DNA of 7,861 bases from a bacterium. Lineage in GTDB: Bacteria > Pseudomonadota > Gammaproteobacteria > Burkholderiales > Burkholderiaceae_C. Below the pieces are notes generated by a model, which was not told the origin of the DNA, did not search any database, and saw only the letters and a program-made list of their open reading frames with translations. Below, piece after piece: positions 1 to 6,755 of this stretch. The position numbers and the translations under genes were made by a program. The stretch covers positions 1-7,861 of the forward strand of contig JAVBYK010000522.1 of assembly GCA_030824095.1 (NCBI GenBank), given 5' to 3'. Every line of letters starts with the position of its first letter. The first letter of the stretch is position 1.

Positions 1-1074
1 GCCCTCGCCACGACTGCACTTCCTGCTATCAATTTTGCACAAACGCAGGCGCCCACCCAGCGCCGGTTCAGCCCCGAGCCCGGCACCTGGCGCACCTTTG
101 ACCTGACCACCCGCGTCGATATCCAGAAGCCCCAGGGCGTGACCCGCCTGTGGCTGCCCATCCCCTCGGTCAACACCGACTGGCAACAGTCCCTGGTCAG
201 CAGCTACGCCAGCAACGGCACGGCCCGTCTGGAAGACGATGACCGCTATGGCGCGCGCATGCTCTACGTGGAGTTTGCCGCCGACCAGGCCAAGCCCTTT
301 GTCGAGCTGACCACGCAGGTGCGCACCCAGAACCGGGCCCTGGACTGGGCCCACAAGACGGCCCCCGCCGAGGATGCCGCCACGCTGAAATTCTGGACCC
401 GCCCCACCGAACTGCTACCCACCGACGGCCTGGTGCGCAAGACCGCGCTGGCAGCCACGCGCGGCGCCAAGACCGATGTGGAAAAGGCCCAGCGCATTTA
501 CAACTGGGTGGTGACCAACACCTTCCGCGAGCCCAAGGTGCGCGGCTGCGGCGCGGGTGACATCGCCACCATGCTGGAAACCGGCAACCTGGGTGGCAAG
601 TGCGCCGACCTGAATGCCCTGTTCGTCGGCCTGTGCCGCTCGGTGGGCATTCCCGCACGCGACGTCTATGGCCTGCGCGTGGCCCCCAGCGCCTTTGGCT
701 ACCGCGAGCTGGGTGGCAACCCGGCCAACCTCAAGGGTGCGCAGCACTGCCGTGCCGAGGTCTATCTGGCCGGTTATGGCTGGGTGGCCATGGACCCGGC
801 CGATGTGACCAAGGTCATGCGCCAGGAAAAACCAGAGTGGATCAAGTCGGCCGCCGACCCGCTGATCGTGCCTGTCAACAAGCACCTGTTTGGTGGCTGG
901 GAGGGCAACTGGATTGCCTACAACATGGCCCACGACGTGGTGTTGCCGCAGTCCAAGGGCGCCAAGCTGGGCTTTTTCATGTACCCCACGGCCGAGAATG
1001 CCGGTGGGCGTCTGGACTCCTACGATCCAGACCTGTTCAAATACCAGATTACGGCCGCCGAAATTAAATCCTGA
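1..1074 (+). CDS. Exported transglutaminase-like cysteine protease/hydrolase domain protein, 5' partial
   Basis: The frame is open from base 1 to the TGA at 1072-1074 (357 codons visible), so the true start lies left of the window. The first visible residues, ALATTALPAINFAQTQA, look like the end of a signal peptide (possibly Tat-type; the arginine motif would be outside), so the product is probably periplasmic. The core is a transglutaminase-like fold. Counting visible codons, the nucleophile is Cys201 in GGKCADLNALF, followed by LCRSVGIPARDVYG. The histidine is His249 in AQHCRAEVYL and the aspartate is Asp265 in GWVAMDPADV. This Cys-His-Asp order and spacing is that of the transglutaminase/protease superfamily. 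Bacterial members may act as peptidases, amidases or crosslinkers, and the substrate cannot be told here. The GTG at 139 is not the start, because coding similarity and the signal peptide lie upstream of it. No neighbour explains its role. Confidence 0.85.
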   Translation, partial: ALATTALPAINFAQTQAPTQRRFSPEPGTWRTFDLTTRVDIQKPQGVTRLWLPIPSVNTDWQQSLVSSYASNGTARLEDDDRYGARMLYVEFAADQAKPFVELTTQVRTQNRALDWAHKTAPAEDAATLKFWTRPTELLPTDGLVRKTALAATRGAKTDVEKAQRIYNWVVTNTFREPKVRGCGAGDIATMLETGNLGGKCADLNALFVGLCRSVGIPARDVYGLRVAPSAFGYRELGGNPANLKGAQHCRAEVYLAGYGWVAMDPADVTKVMRQEKPEWIKSAADPLIVPVNKHLFGGWEGNWIAYNMAHDVVLPQSKGAKLGFFMYPTAENAGGRLDSYDPDLFKYQITAAEIKS

Positions 1075-1086
1075 GTTTGTTGCATT

Positions 1087-1110
1087 GGGGACTTTCCCCT
1101 ACGTGTTTTT
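1087..1110 (+). terminator. Weak hairpin plus T-run after the transglutaminase gene
   Basis: GGGGA (1087-1091) and TCCCC (1095-1099) form a perfect 5-bp stem with a CTT loop, beginning 13 bases after the stop codon. A run of five T (1106-1110) follows only after a 6-base gap (TACGTG), so this is a poor intrinsic terminator at best. It may partly separate the transglutaminase gene from the synthetase gene. The rest of the 83-bp gap shows no convincing -35/-10 pair. Confidence 0.25.
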
Positions 1111-1145
1111 GCCACTGCTGCGGTATTCTCCGGTTTCCATACAAG

Positions 1146-1150
1146 AGGAG
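1146..1150 (+). promoter_or_regulatory. Ribosome binding site that sets the synthetase start
   Basis: AGGAG lies 7 bases before the GTG at 1158. It decides in favour of that GTG over the in-frame TTG at 1077, which would overlap the gap, lacks a Shine-Dalgarno sequence and adds a leader (MLHWGLSP...) unlike acyl-CoA synthetases. Confidence 0.75.
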
Positions 1151-1157
1151 ACCCGCA

Positions 1158-2837
1158 GTGGCCAAAAATAAACTGATTCTGGACTACATCTTTGACCACG
1201 AAGCCAAGCTGGCGGACCGGGTCTACATGACCCAACCCATTGGTGGCGGGCAGGTCGTGGATTACACCTGGCAGCAAACGCTGGACCAGTCCCGGCGCAT
1301 GGCGGCGCACCTCAAGTCGCTGAAGCTGGAGCCGGGTGCCCGGGTGGCTCTGCTGTCCAAGAACTGCGCCCATTTCTTCATGGCCGAACTGGCCATCTGG
1401 ATGGCCGGCTGCACCACGGTTGCCATCTTCCCCACCGAAACCGCCGAGACCATTGGCTATGTACTGGAGCACAGTGGTGCCAGCCTGCTGTTTGTGGGCA
1501 AGCTTGACACCTGGGACGCGCAGAAGCCCGGTGTACCCGCCACGCTGCCTTGCGTTGCTTTCCCGCTGGCACCCAAGACCGGGTACGAGAAGTGGGACGA
1601 CATCGTGGCCCGCACTGCGCCGCTGACCGGCCGCGTGGCCCGTGCCGGCACCGACATCGCCATCCTGCTCTACACCTCCGGCTCCACCGGCACGCCTAAG
1701 GGCGTGATGCACAGCTTTGAGCGCATCACCAAGGTCGCAGAAAACATTGCCAAGGACATCAAGTCGCGCATCGGCGATCTGGATGAAAACCGCATCCTGT
1801 CCTACCTGCCACTGGCCCACGTGTTCGAGCGGGCTTGGGTGGAGTGCATGTCCATGGTCGATGGCAAGACCCATGTCTTCTTTGCCGAGTCGCTGGACAC
1901 CTTTGTGCAGGACTTGAACCGCGCACGCCCCACCACCTTCATCTCGGTGCCGCGTCTGTGGCTCAAGTTCCAGCACGGCGTGTTTGCCAAGATGCCGCCC
2001 AAGAAGCTGGAGCGCCTGTTCAAGATTCCGATTCTCAGTGGCATCGTCAAGCGCAAGGTGCTCAAGAACCTGGGGCTGGACCAGGCCTTGCTGGCCGGTA
2101 GCGGCTCCGCGCCCATTCCCGCCGAGTTGATCACCTGGTACCGCAATCTGGGGCTGAACCTGATTGAAGGCTATGCGATGTCGGAGGACTTTGCCTACTC
2201 GCACAACTCCACGCCCGAGATCAATGCACCCGGCTGCGTGGGCGTGCCCCTGCCCGGTGTGCAGGTGCGCATCAGCGACGAAGGCGAAATCCTGATCAAG
2301 TCACCCGGCCAACTGGTGGGCTACTACAAGCGCCCCGATCTGGACGCCGAAGTGTTCACCGCCGACGGATTCTTCCGCACTGGTGACCGGGGCGAGCGCC
2401 GCGCCGATGGCCTGCTCAAGATCACCGGCCGGGTCAAGGAACTGTTCAAGACTTCCAAGGGCGAGTACGTGGCGCCCGCACCGATCGAGAACAGCCTGAA
2501 CGCCCACCCGCTGGTCGAGATGAGCATGGTCTCCGGCCTGGGGCAGCCTGCGGCCTATGCCATGGTGGTGCTCAGTGAAGAAGTGCGACCCAAGCAGAAG
2601 GACCCGGCATTCCGCAAGGAAGTCGAGGCCGAACTGACCAAGTTGCTGGGCGACGTCAACTCGCATCTGGTCAACCACGAAAAATTGCAGATGATCGTGA
2701 TCGCGCAACAGCCCTGGACCATAGAAAACGGCTTCCTGACCCCCACCATGAAGATCCGGCGCGCCCGCATTGAGGGGGAGGTCAGCTCCAAGGTGGACGC
2801 CTGGTATGGCGTCAGTGGCAAGGTGCAATGGTCATGA
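1158..2837 (+). CDS. AMP-forming long-chain-type acyl-CoA synthetase (AMP-binding family)
   Basis: This 559-residue protein begins with GTG (MAKNKLILDYIF). It should activate a carboxylic acid, probably a fatty acid, to acyl-AMP and then acyl-CoA in the cytosol. ANL-superfamily motifs appear in order: the P-loop YTSGSTGTPKG at residues 172-182, LPLAHVFERAW (a typical FadD-type segment) near 217-227, the adenine-binding motif GYAMSED at 338-344, and the ribose-binding Asp410 in FRTGDRGE. The hinge/C-terminal entry ITGRVKELFKTSKGEYVAP follows, then the catalytic C-terminal lysine, Lys532 in TPTMKIRR. All key residues are present, so the enzyme should be active. GYAMSED departs from the usual GYGMTE form. 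Length is slightly short of the 600-residue long-chain group (FadD15-like). The fatty-acid chain length cannot be read from the sequence. It lies 83 bp after the transglutaminase gene on the same strand; no metabolic partner is adjacent. Confidence 0.9.
   Translation: MAKNKLILDYIFDHEAKLADRVYMTQPIGGGQVVDYTWQQTLDQSRRMAAHLKSLKLEPGARVALLSKNCAHFFMAELAIWMAGCTTVAIFPTETAETIGYVLEHSGASLLFVGKLDTWDAQKPGVPATLPCVAFPLAPKTGYEKWDDIVARTAPLTGRVARAGTDIAILLYTSGSTGTPKGVMHSFERITKVAENIAKDIKSRIGDLDENRILSYLPLAHVFERAWVECMSMVDGKTHVFFAESLDTFVQDLNRARPTTFISVPRLWLKFQHGVFAKMPPKKLERLFKIPILSGIVKRKVLKNLGLDQALLAGSGSAPIPAELITWYRNLGLNLIEGYAMSEDFAYSHNSTPEINAPGCVGVPLPGVQVRISDEGEILIKSPGQLVGYYKRPDLDAEVFTADGFFRTGDRGERRADGLLKITGRVKELFKTSKGEYVAPAPIENSLNAHPLVEMSMVSGLGQPAAYAMVVLSEEVRPKQKDPAFRKEVEAELTKLLGDVNSHLVNHEKLQMIVIAQQPWTIENGFLTPTMKIRRARIEGEVSSKVDAWYGVSGKVQWS
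2832..2837. other. Shared palindromic stop: TCATGA ends both convergent genes
   Basis: The synthetase stop is TGA at 2835-2837 on the plus strand and the chemoreceptor stop is TGA at 2834-2832 on the minus strand. Together they are the self-complementary hexamer TCATGA. The coding regions overlap by six bases and leave no room for a bidirectional terminator between them, so transcripts from both sides must run into the opposite gene. Confidence 0.9.
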
Positions 2838-4394
2838 AGACCGCAGCGTGAAAACCGAGACCACCTGCACCAGTTCCTGCGCCTGACTCTTGAGGCTGCT
2901 GGCCGCAGCCGCCATTTCCTCGACCAGCGCCGCGTTTTGCTGCGTGGCCTGGTCCATCTGGGTGACCGCGTCGCCCACCTCGGCCACACCCAGTGACTGC
3001 GCGTTGCTGGCCGCGCTGATCTCTCCCATGATGTCGGTTACGCGCTTGATGGAGGCCACCACCTCGCCCATGGTGGTGCCGGCCTGATCGACCAGCGCCG
3101 TGCCGTGTTCCACGCGGCCCACGCTGGTGTCAATCAGCGTCTTGATTTCCTTGGCCGCCGCGGCGGAGCGCCCGGCCAGCGCCCGCACTTCGGACGCCAC
3201 CACGGCAAAGCCACGACCCTGTTCACCGGCACGTGCCGCTTCCACCGCAGCATTGAGCGCCAGGATATTGGTCTGGAACGCAATGCCATCAATCACACTG
3301 ATGATGTCCGCAATCTTGCGCGAGGCCTCATTGATGCCTTTCATGGTCTCCACCACCTCGCCCACCACCTGGCCGCCTTTCATCGCCACGGCAGATGCGC
3401 TTTGCGCCAACTGGTTGGCCTGGCGGGCACTGTCGGCGTTCTGCTTCACGGTGGAGCCCAGTTCGCTCATCGAAGCCGCGGTTTCTTCGAGCGCGCTGGC
3501 CTGGTGCTCGGTGCGGGCCGACAAGTCGTTGTTGCCTTGGGCGATTTCGGCGCTGGCCGTGGCCACGCCTTCGGAGCCGGCGCGGACCTGGCCAACGATG
3601 TGGGAGAAGCTGTCGCGCATGGACTGGATGGCGTGTAGCAGGCTGGTGGTGTCGTTGGGCTTGAGCCGGATGTCCACCGTCAGGTCTCCGGTGGCGATGC
3701 GGTGCGTGATATCGGCGGCCTCACCCGGCTCACCGCCGAGCTGGCGCAGCACGCTGCGGGTGATGAGCACGCTCAAGGCCAGCAGAATGCCGGCCAGCAG
3801 CAATGTGCCCAGTCCGGCCCGGATCACGCGCTGGGCGATGGACGAGTCCACGGAGTCCACATACACGCCCGAGCCCACAATCCAGCCCCACGGCTCGAAG
3901 CCCTTGACGTAGGACACCTTTTGCACCGGTTTCTCGCTGCCGGGTTTGGGCCACATGTACATCACGAAACCGGCACCACTGGCCTTGACGGTCTTGACGA
4001 ATTCCTTGAACAGTTGCAGGCCGGTGGGGTCCTTGTTGTCGGACAGGTCCTTGCCATCCAGTTCGGGGCGGATCGGGTGCATCACCATCTTGGGTGTCAT
4101 GTCGTTGACCCAGAAGTATTCGGAGCCGCTGTAGCGCATGGATTTGAGGGCCGCCAGCGCGCGCTGCTTGGCTTCGTCCTCGGGCATCTTGCCGGCGGCT
4201 GCCTGGCCGTGGAAGTGGGTGATCAGACTGTGGGCGCTCTCCACCGTCTGGCGCACGCCGAGCTGGCGTTCCTCCAGAATCTGCGTGCGTTCGGTCCATA
4301 GGAAGATGGCCGATAGCAGGGCGATGCCACCAATCGAACACGCAATCAACAGGCCCAGGCGCTGGGCAATCGTGGCGGAGTGAAGGCGAAACAT
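2832..4394 (-). CDS. Methyl-accepting chemotaxis protein with sCache_2 sensor
   Basis: This 520-residue inner-membrane chemoreceptor passes periplasmic ligand signals to CheA/CheW. A short N-terminus and a first membrane helix (about 12-33) lead to a periplasmic single-Cache (sCache_2) domain at about 40-185. Its typical stretches are YFWVNDMTPKMVMHPI (93-108) and GWIVGSGVYVDSV (170-182). A second helix (about 191-213) is followed by a HAMP domain (about 213-268; GDLTVDI). The cytoplasmic helical hairpin has its highly conserved tip at 363-409 (DIISVIDGIAFQTNILALNA at 363-382, then GFAVVASEVRALA at 395-407). Glutamates in ALEETAASMSELG (301-313) fall in the methylation region. The tail ends FTLRSS, so the NWETF-type CheR/CheB tether is absent. 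Start: ATG at 4394-4392 with AGGAG 8 bases upstream; a longer frame to 4517 is open but would run back over the end of the pseudouridine synthase gene. No che genes are nearby. Ligand unknown; sCache_2 receptors often bind small organic acids. Confidence 0.95.
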   Translation of the reverse strand: MFRLHSATIAQRLGLLIACSIGGIALLSAIFLWTERTQILEERQLGVRQTVESAHSLITHFHGQAAAGKMPEDEAKQRALAALKSMRYSGSEYFWVNDMTPKMVMHPIRPELDGKDLSDNKDPTGLQLFKEFVKTVKASGAGFVMYMWPKPGSEKPVQKVSYVKGFEPWGWIVGSGVYVDSVDSSIAQRVIRAGLGTLLLAGILLALSVLITRSVLRQLGGEPGEAADITHRIATGDLTVDIRLKPNDTTSLLHAIQSMRDSFSHIVGQVRAGSEGVATASAEIAQGNNDLSARTEHQASALEETAASMSELGSTVKQNADSARQANQLAQSASAVAMKGGQVVGEVVETMKGINEASRKIADIISVIDGIAFQTNILALNAAVEAARAGEQGRGFAVVASEVRALAGRSAAAAKEIKTLIDTSVGRVEHGTALVDQAGTTMGEVVASIKRVTDIMGEISAASNAQSLGVAEVGDAVTQMDQATQQNAALVEEMAAAASSLKSQAQELVQVVSVFTLRSS

Positions 4395-4402
4395 GGCGCG
4401 CT

Positions 4403-4407
4403 CTCCT
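4403..4407 (-). promoter_or_regulatory. Ribosome binding site that sets the chemoreceptor start
   Basis: Minus-strand AGGAG ends 8 bases before the ATG at 4394-4392. It favours the 520-residue form (MFRLHSATIAQ) over the 41-residue-longer frame beginning at 4517. Confidence 0.75.
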
Positions 4408-4456
4408 GACAGATTCGGTCGGCGGATACCGGCTGCCATTGCATTGTGGTCCTGCC

Positions 4457-4474
4457 GCAGTGAAATGTCACTGC
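4457..4474. repeat. 18-bp perfect inverted repeat between pseudouridine synthase and chemoreceptor genes
   Basis: GCAGTGA (4457-4463) and TCACTGC (4468-4474) are perfect 7-bp arms around a 4-base loop. On the plus strand a T-rich stretch (TATTTTT, 4475-4481) follows, which is terminator-like, but no plus-strand gene ends here. On the minus strand the hairpin starts 8 bases after the stop codon of the pseudouridine synthase and has no U-tract after it. It lies 63-80 bp upstream of the chemoreceptor ATG. It may be an mRNA 3'-end hairpin for the upstream gene, an operator for the chemoreceptor, or a block to antisense transcription. Confidence 0.5.
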
Positions 4475-4482
4475 TATTTTTC

Positions 4483-5391
4483 TTAAGGCAGTGGCAGCAG
4501 GCTGCGCGTGCTTTCAAAGGCCATGGGCTGGCCCGTCATGGGGTTGGTAAAGGCGATGGATTTGGCCAGCAACTGCAGTGGCTGGGCGTAGTCGGCACTG
4601 CCCTCGGGGGTCAGGGTGGGATAGATGCCGTCAAACCGGATGGGCAGCCCCAGTGCAGCCATGTGCACGCGCAGTTGGTGGCGCTGGCCACTCACCGGCT
4701 TGAGCGCATAGCGCGCCCACGCACCGTGCACCTCCAGCGGGGTGATGTGGGTCAGGGCATTGGGCGTGCCCGGAACCTCGGTCTGCTGCATGAAGTGCGT
4801 GGCCGGGGCAATGCGGCTTTCGCGTGTGAGCGGCCAGGGCAGGTCGGGGTTCCACGGTGCAATGCACTCGTAGGTCTTGTCCACCTGACGCGCGCGGAAC
4901 AGGTTCTGGTAGGCGCCGCGACTGGCCACCTGTTTGGAAAACAGCACCAGCCCGGCGGTGTCGCGGTCGATGCGGTGGATGGGGGAGAGGGCGTCCAGCC
5001 CCAGCGCATTTTTCAGGCGGATCAGCACCGTTTCCTGCAGGTATTTGCCCGAGGGCACGACCGGCAAAAAATGCGGCTTGTCCACGACCAGCAGGTGCTC
5101 GTCCTGCCACAGCACCACGGCCTCGAATGGAATACGCGGCTCGACGAGTAGCGCGCGGTAGTAGTACAGGCGCCGCCCGGCCTCAAACGGTGTCTGGGTG
5201 GTGATGACCTGGCCATGGTCGTCCACCACATCGCCGTCCGTCAGGCGCTGCGTCCACACGCTGGCCGGCACACCGGCAAAGCGCTGCACCAGAAATTCCA
5301 GCATGGTGGCCCAGGGGCCTGGCGCCAGCACCACGCAACTCGGCCCCACGCCATCGCGGGCCGGCGGCGGGTTGGGCCGGTACAGGCTCAT
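4483..5391 (-). CDS. RluA-family RNA pseudouridine synthase
   Basis: The 302-residue product isomerises uridine to pseudouridine in rRNA or tRNA. The catalytic motif is HRIDRDTAG at residues 139-147 with nucleophile Asp142 (family form HRLDxxTSG). Before it is DEHLLVVDKP (97-106), and after it the RNA-binding strand GQRHQLRVHMAALGLPI (235-251), both typical of RluA proteins. The N-terminal stretch at about 28-80 (LEFLVQRFAGVPASVWTQRL, then DGDVV) looks like a degenerate S4 domain. Start: ATG 5391-5389 with a modest GGGCGGG before it. It begins 9 bp after the trmB stop, so translation is likely coupled. The RNA target cannot be assigned; it is not clearly RluA, RluC, RluD or TruC. The chemoreceptor gene follows 88 bp downstream. 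Confidence 0.9.
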   Translation of the reverse strand: MSLYRPNPPPARDGVGPSCVVLAPGPWATMLEFLVQRFAGVPASVWTQRLTDGDVVDDHGQVITTQTPFEAGRRLYYYRALLVEPRIPFEAVVLWQDEHLLVVDKPHFLPVVPSGKYLQETVLIRLKNALGLDALSPIHRIDRDTAGLVLFSKQVASRGAYQNLFRARQVDKTYECIAPWNPDLPWPLTRESRIAPATHFMQQTEVPGTPNALTHITPLEVHGAWARYALKPVSGQRHQLRVHMAALGLPIRFDGIYPTLTPEGSADYAQPLQLLAKSIAFTNPMTGQPMAFESTRSLLPLP

Positions 5392-5400
5392 TCCCGCCCG

Positions 5401-6192
5401 TCAGATGCGCTCAAACACCACATCCCACACGCCGTGGCCGAGCTTGATGCCGCGGTTCTCGAATTTCGTGAGCGGGCGGTAGTGCGGCTTGGGTGCGTAG
5501 CCGTTCAGCTCGGGGTGGATGGCCAGCGCACGGTTCTTCAGCAGCGGCTCGGCCGTGAGCACTTCCAGGATCTGCTGGGCGTAGGGCTCCCAGTCGGTGG
5601 CGCAGTGCAGGTAGCCGCCCACCTTGAGCCGTCGCGCCAGCTTGGCGATCAACGGCGACTGGATCAGGCGGCGCTTGTTGTGCTTGGTCTTGTGCCAGGG
5701 GTCGGGGAAGAAGATGTGCACACCGTCCAGGCTTTGCTCGGGCAGCATGTGGTCGATGACCTCCACCGCGTCATGCGCGCAGATGCGGATGTTGCTGATG
5801 TTCTGTTCGCCAATGCGTTTGAGCAGGGCGCCGACTCCGGGCTCGTGCACCTCGCAGCACAGGAAGCGCGTGTCCGGCAGCACGCCGGCAATGTGCGCCG
5901 TGGCCTCACCCATGCCAAAGCCGATTTCCAGCACCAGCGGAAATGGTTTGGAGTAATTTTGGCCTGTAGCCCTCGTGGAATCTGCATAGAGTGCTTCGAA
6001 ATCGATAGCACTTTGCTGGTAGGGAACCAGGAACTTAGGCCCCAGTTCCTCAAACGCCTTGGCCTGGCCGGTGGTGGTGCGCCCGGCACGCTTCACGAAG
6101 CTCTTGATGGTGCGCATGAAGGGCTTGGCGGGCGCTTCTCCGTCGGTGGCGGGCAGGGCGGGTGAATCGGAGGGAGGTAGTTGGGAACTCAT
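5401..6192 (-). CDS. trmB: tRNA (guanine-N7-)-methyltransferase TrmB
   Basis: This is the SAM-dependent enzyme that makes m7G at position 46 of the tRNA variable loop; 263 residues. Visible motifs: RTIKSFVKRAGRTTTGQ at 27-43 (the usual N-terminal basic segment), SAM motif I LEIGFGMGEA at 88-97, EVHEPGVGALL at 114-124, HDAVEVIDHM at 140-149, and the family signature FFPDPWHKTKHNKRR at 161-175. CATDWEPYA at 197-205 and TKFENRG at 242-248 follow, and the tail is LGHGVWDVVFERI. Start: ATG 6192-6190 is preferred; the in-frame GTG at 6210 adds only six residues and has no ribosome binding site. The linker between the usual 'LDF-ALF' segment and motif I is longer than I recall for E. coli or Burkholderia TrmB. 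It is encoded by a repeat-like stretch (see 5950-6012). The pseudouridine synthase gene follows 9 bp downstream. Confidence 0.96.
   Translation of the reverse strand: MSSQLPPSDSPALPATDGEAPAKPFMRTIKSFVKRAGRTTTGQAKAFEELGPKFLVPYQQSAIDFEALYADSTRATGQNYSKPFPLVLEIGFGMGEATAHIAGVLPDTRFLCCEVHEPGVGALLKRIGEQNISNIRICAHDAVEVIDHMLPEQSLDGVHIFFPDPWHKTKHNKRRLIQSPLIAKLARRLKVGGYLHCATDWEPYAQQILEVLTAEPLLKNRALAIHPELNGYAPKPHYRPLTKFENRGIKLGHGVWDVVFERI
5950..6012 (-). repeat. Repeat-like element embedded in frame in trmB
   Basis: Read on the minus strand, this stretch begins GCTATCGATTTCGAAGC and ends GGGCTACAGGCCAAAATTAC. From memory it resembles a short dispersed sequence common in Comamonadaceae genomes (roughly GCTATCAATTT...AGC, then GGGCTAGAGGCCAAAAT). 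Its 5' part (5990-6012) is a hairpin: arms AGTGCT/AGCACT, a one-base bulge, inner arms TCGA/TCGA and a TT loop. It encodes TrmB residues 62-81 without breaking the frame. Base composition (A/T-richer, with rare third-position A/T) differs from the rest of trmB. The match to a known repeat is recollection and was not tested. Confidence 0.5.
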
Positions 6193-6265
6193 TCGTCGTC
6201 TTTCTGGCACCGGCGCAAGGCCGGCAAAGTGGCCTGCATTGTAAGTAGGCGCGTGTTGGGTGGGC

Positions 6266-6733
6266 TTATCCCCCCACCGGCAAACTCCCCGCCGCCTTCA
6301 CTTCCTTCAGCGAGAAGCTGGTGGCAATTTCCTTCACACCCGGCAGGCAGCGGATCTTGTTGCGCACCAGTGTGGAGAAGGCTTCCAGGTCGGTGGCAAT
6401 GGCCTCGATCAGGTAGTCGTAGTGCCCCGACAGGTTGTGGCAGGCCACCACCTGGGGCAGGGCCACCACTTCGCGCTCGAAGGCGGCGGCGATCTCGGCC
6501 GTGTGATTTTCCATCTGCAGGTGGATGAAACCGGTCACGCCATAGCCCAGTTGCTTGCGGCTCAGCCGGGCCTGGTAGCCGGCGATGACACCGGCCTCTT
6601 CCAACTGCCGCACCCGGCGCCAGCATGGCGACTGGGAGAGTGACACGTGCTCGGCCAGTTCGGCCATGGTCTGGCGCGCGTCGCGCTGCAGGGCCAGCAG
6701 GATGGCCTGGTCGGTGGCGTCAAAGGGTTTCAT
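6266..6733 (-). CDS. Lrp/AsnC-family transcriptional regulator (MdeR-like by context)
   Basis: A 155-residue, full-length Lrp/AsnC protein. The N-terminal winged helix-turn-helix spans about residues 5-52 (DATDQAILLALQRDARQTMA, then the recognition helix SLSQSPCWRRVRQLEEAGVI at 31-50). The C-terminal RAM ligand-binding/oligomerisation domain covers about 65-145, with the characteristic LSGHYDYLIEA at 101-111 and FSTLVRNKIRCLPGVKEI at 119-136. It is a cytosolic DNA-binding protein expected to sense an amino acid. It is divergent from a methionine gamma-lyase gene, matching my recollection of P. putida, where the Lrp-type MdeR sits next to mdeA. Control of the lyase by methionine is therefore a reasonable inference. 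The ATG at 6733-6731 has no strong Shine-Dalgarno sequence (AAGG is about 14 bases away). trmB follows 73 bp downstream on the same strand. Confidence 0.93.
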   Translation of the reverse strand: MKPFDATDQAILLALQRDARQTMAELAEHVSLSQSPCWRRVRQLEEAGVIAGYQARLSRKQLGYGVTGFIHLQMENHTAEIAAAFEREVVALPQVVACHNLSGHYDYLIEAIATDLEAFSTLVRNKIRCLPGVKEIATSFSLKEVKAAGSLPVGG

Positions 6734-6740
6734 GGGTTGT
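6725..6740 (-). repeat. Mirrored start-codon sequence, regulator side
   Basis: Minus-strand ACAACCCATGAAACCC surrounds the regulator's ATG. It matches the sequence around the lyase ATG (6865-6881, plus strand) apart from one extra base there. CCATGAAACCC (11 bases) is identical on both sides. Confidence 0.6.
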
Positions 6741-6755
6741 TTTTGCCTTGAATCA

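Noticed and set aside
1087..1099. GGGGACTTTCCCC resembles the eukaryotic NF-kappaB site
   Set aside because: Coincidence in bacterial DNA; treated only as a weak hairpin.
1020..2204. 394-codon open frame on the minus strand opposite the acyl-CoA synthetase
   Set aside because: The product is low-complexity His/Gly/Val/Gln-rich with no recognisable domain. It lies wholly antisense to a gene with strong family motifs and is a typical high-GC shadow frame.
3100..3912. 270-codon plus-strand frame opposite the chemoreceptor
   Set aside because: Ser/Ala/Thr-rich translation without motifs, mirroring the chemoreceptor codons; no ribosome binding site noticed.
4415..4456. Possible flagellar sigma-28 promoter upstream of the chemoreceptor (GCCGGTAT resembles GCCGATAA)
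   Set aside because: No TAAA-type -35 element at the required distance, so not supported.
5215..6165. 316-codon plus-strand frame opposite trmB and the pseudouridine synthase start
   Set aside because: It spans two well-supported minus-strand genes and its product shows no domain.
6210..6224. CCGGC/GCCGG hairpin in the 73-bp gap between the regulator gene and trmB
   Set aside because: The stem is only 5 bp, has no T-tract in either direction, and such GC palindromes are common in this composition. The gap holds nothing else clear.
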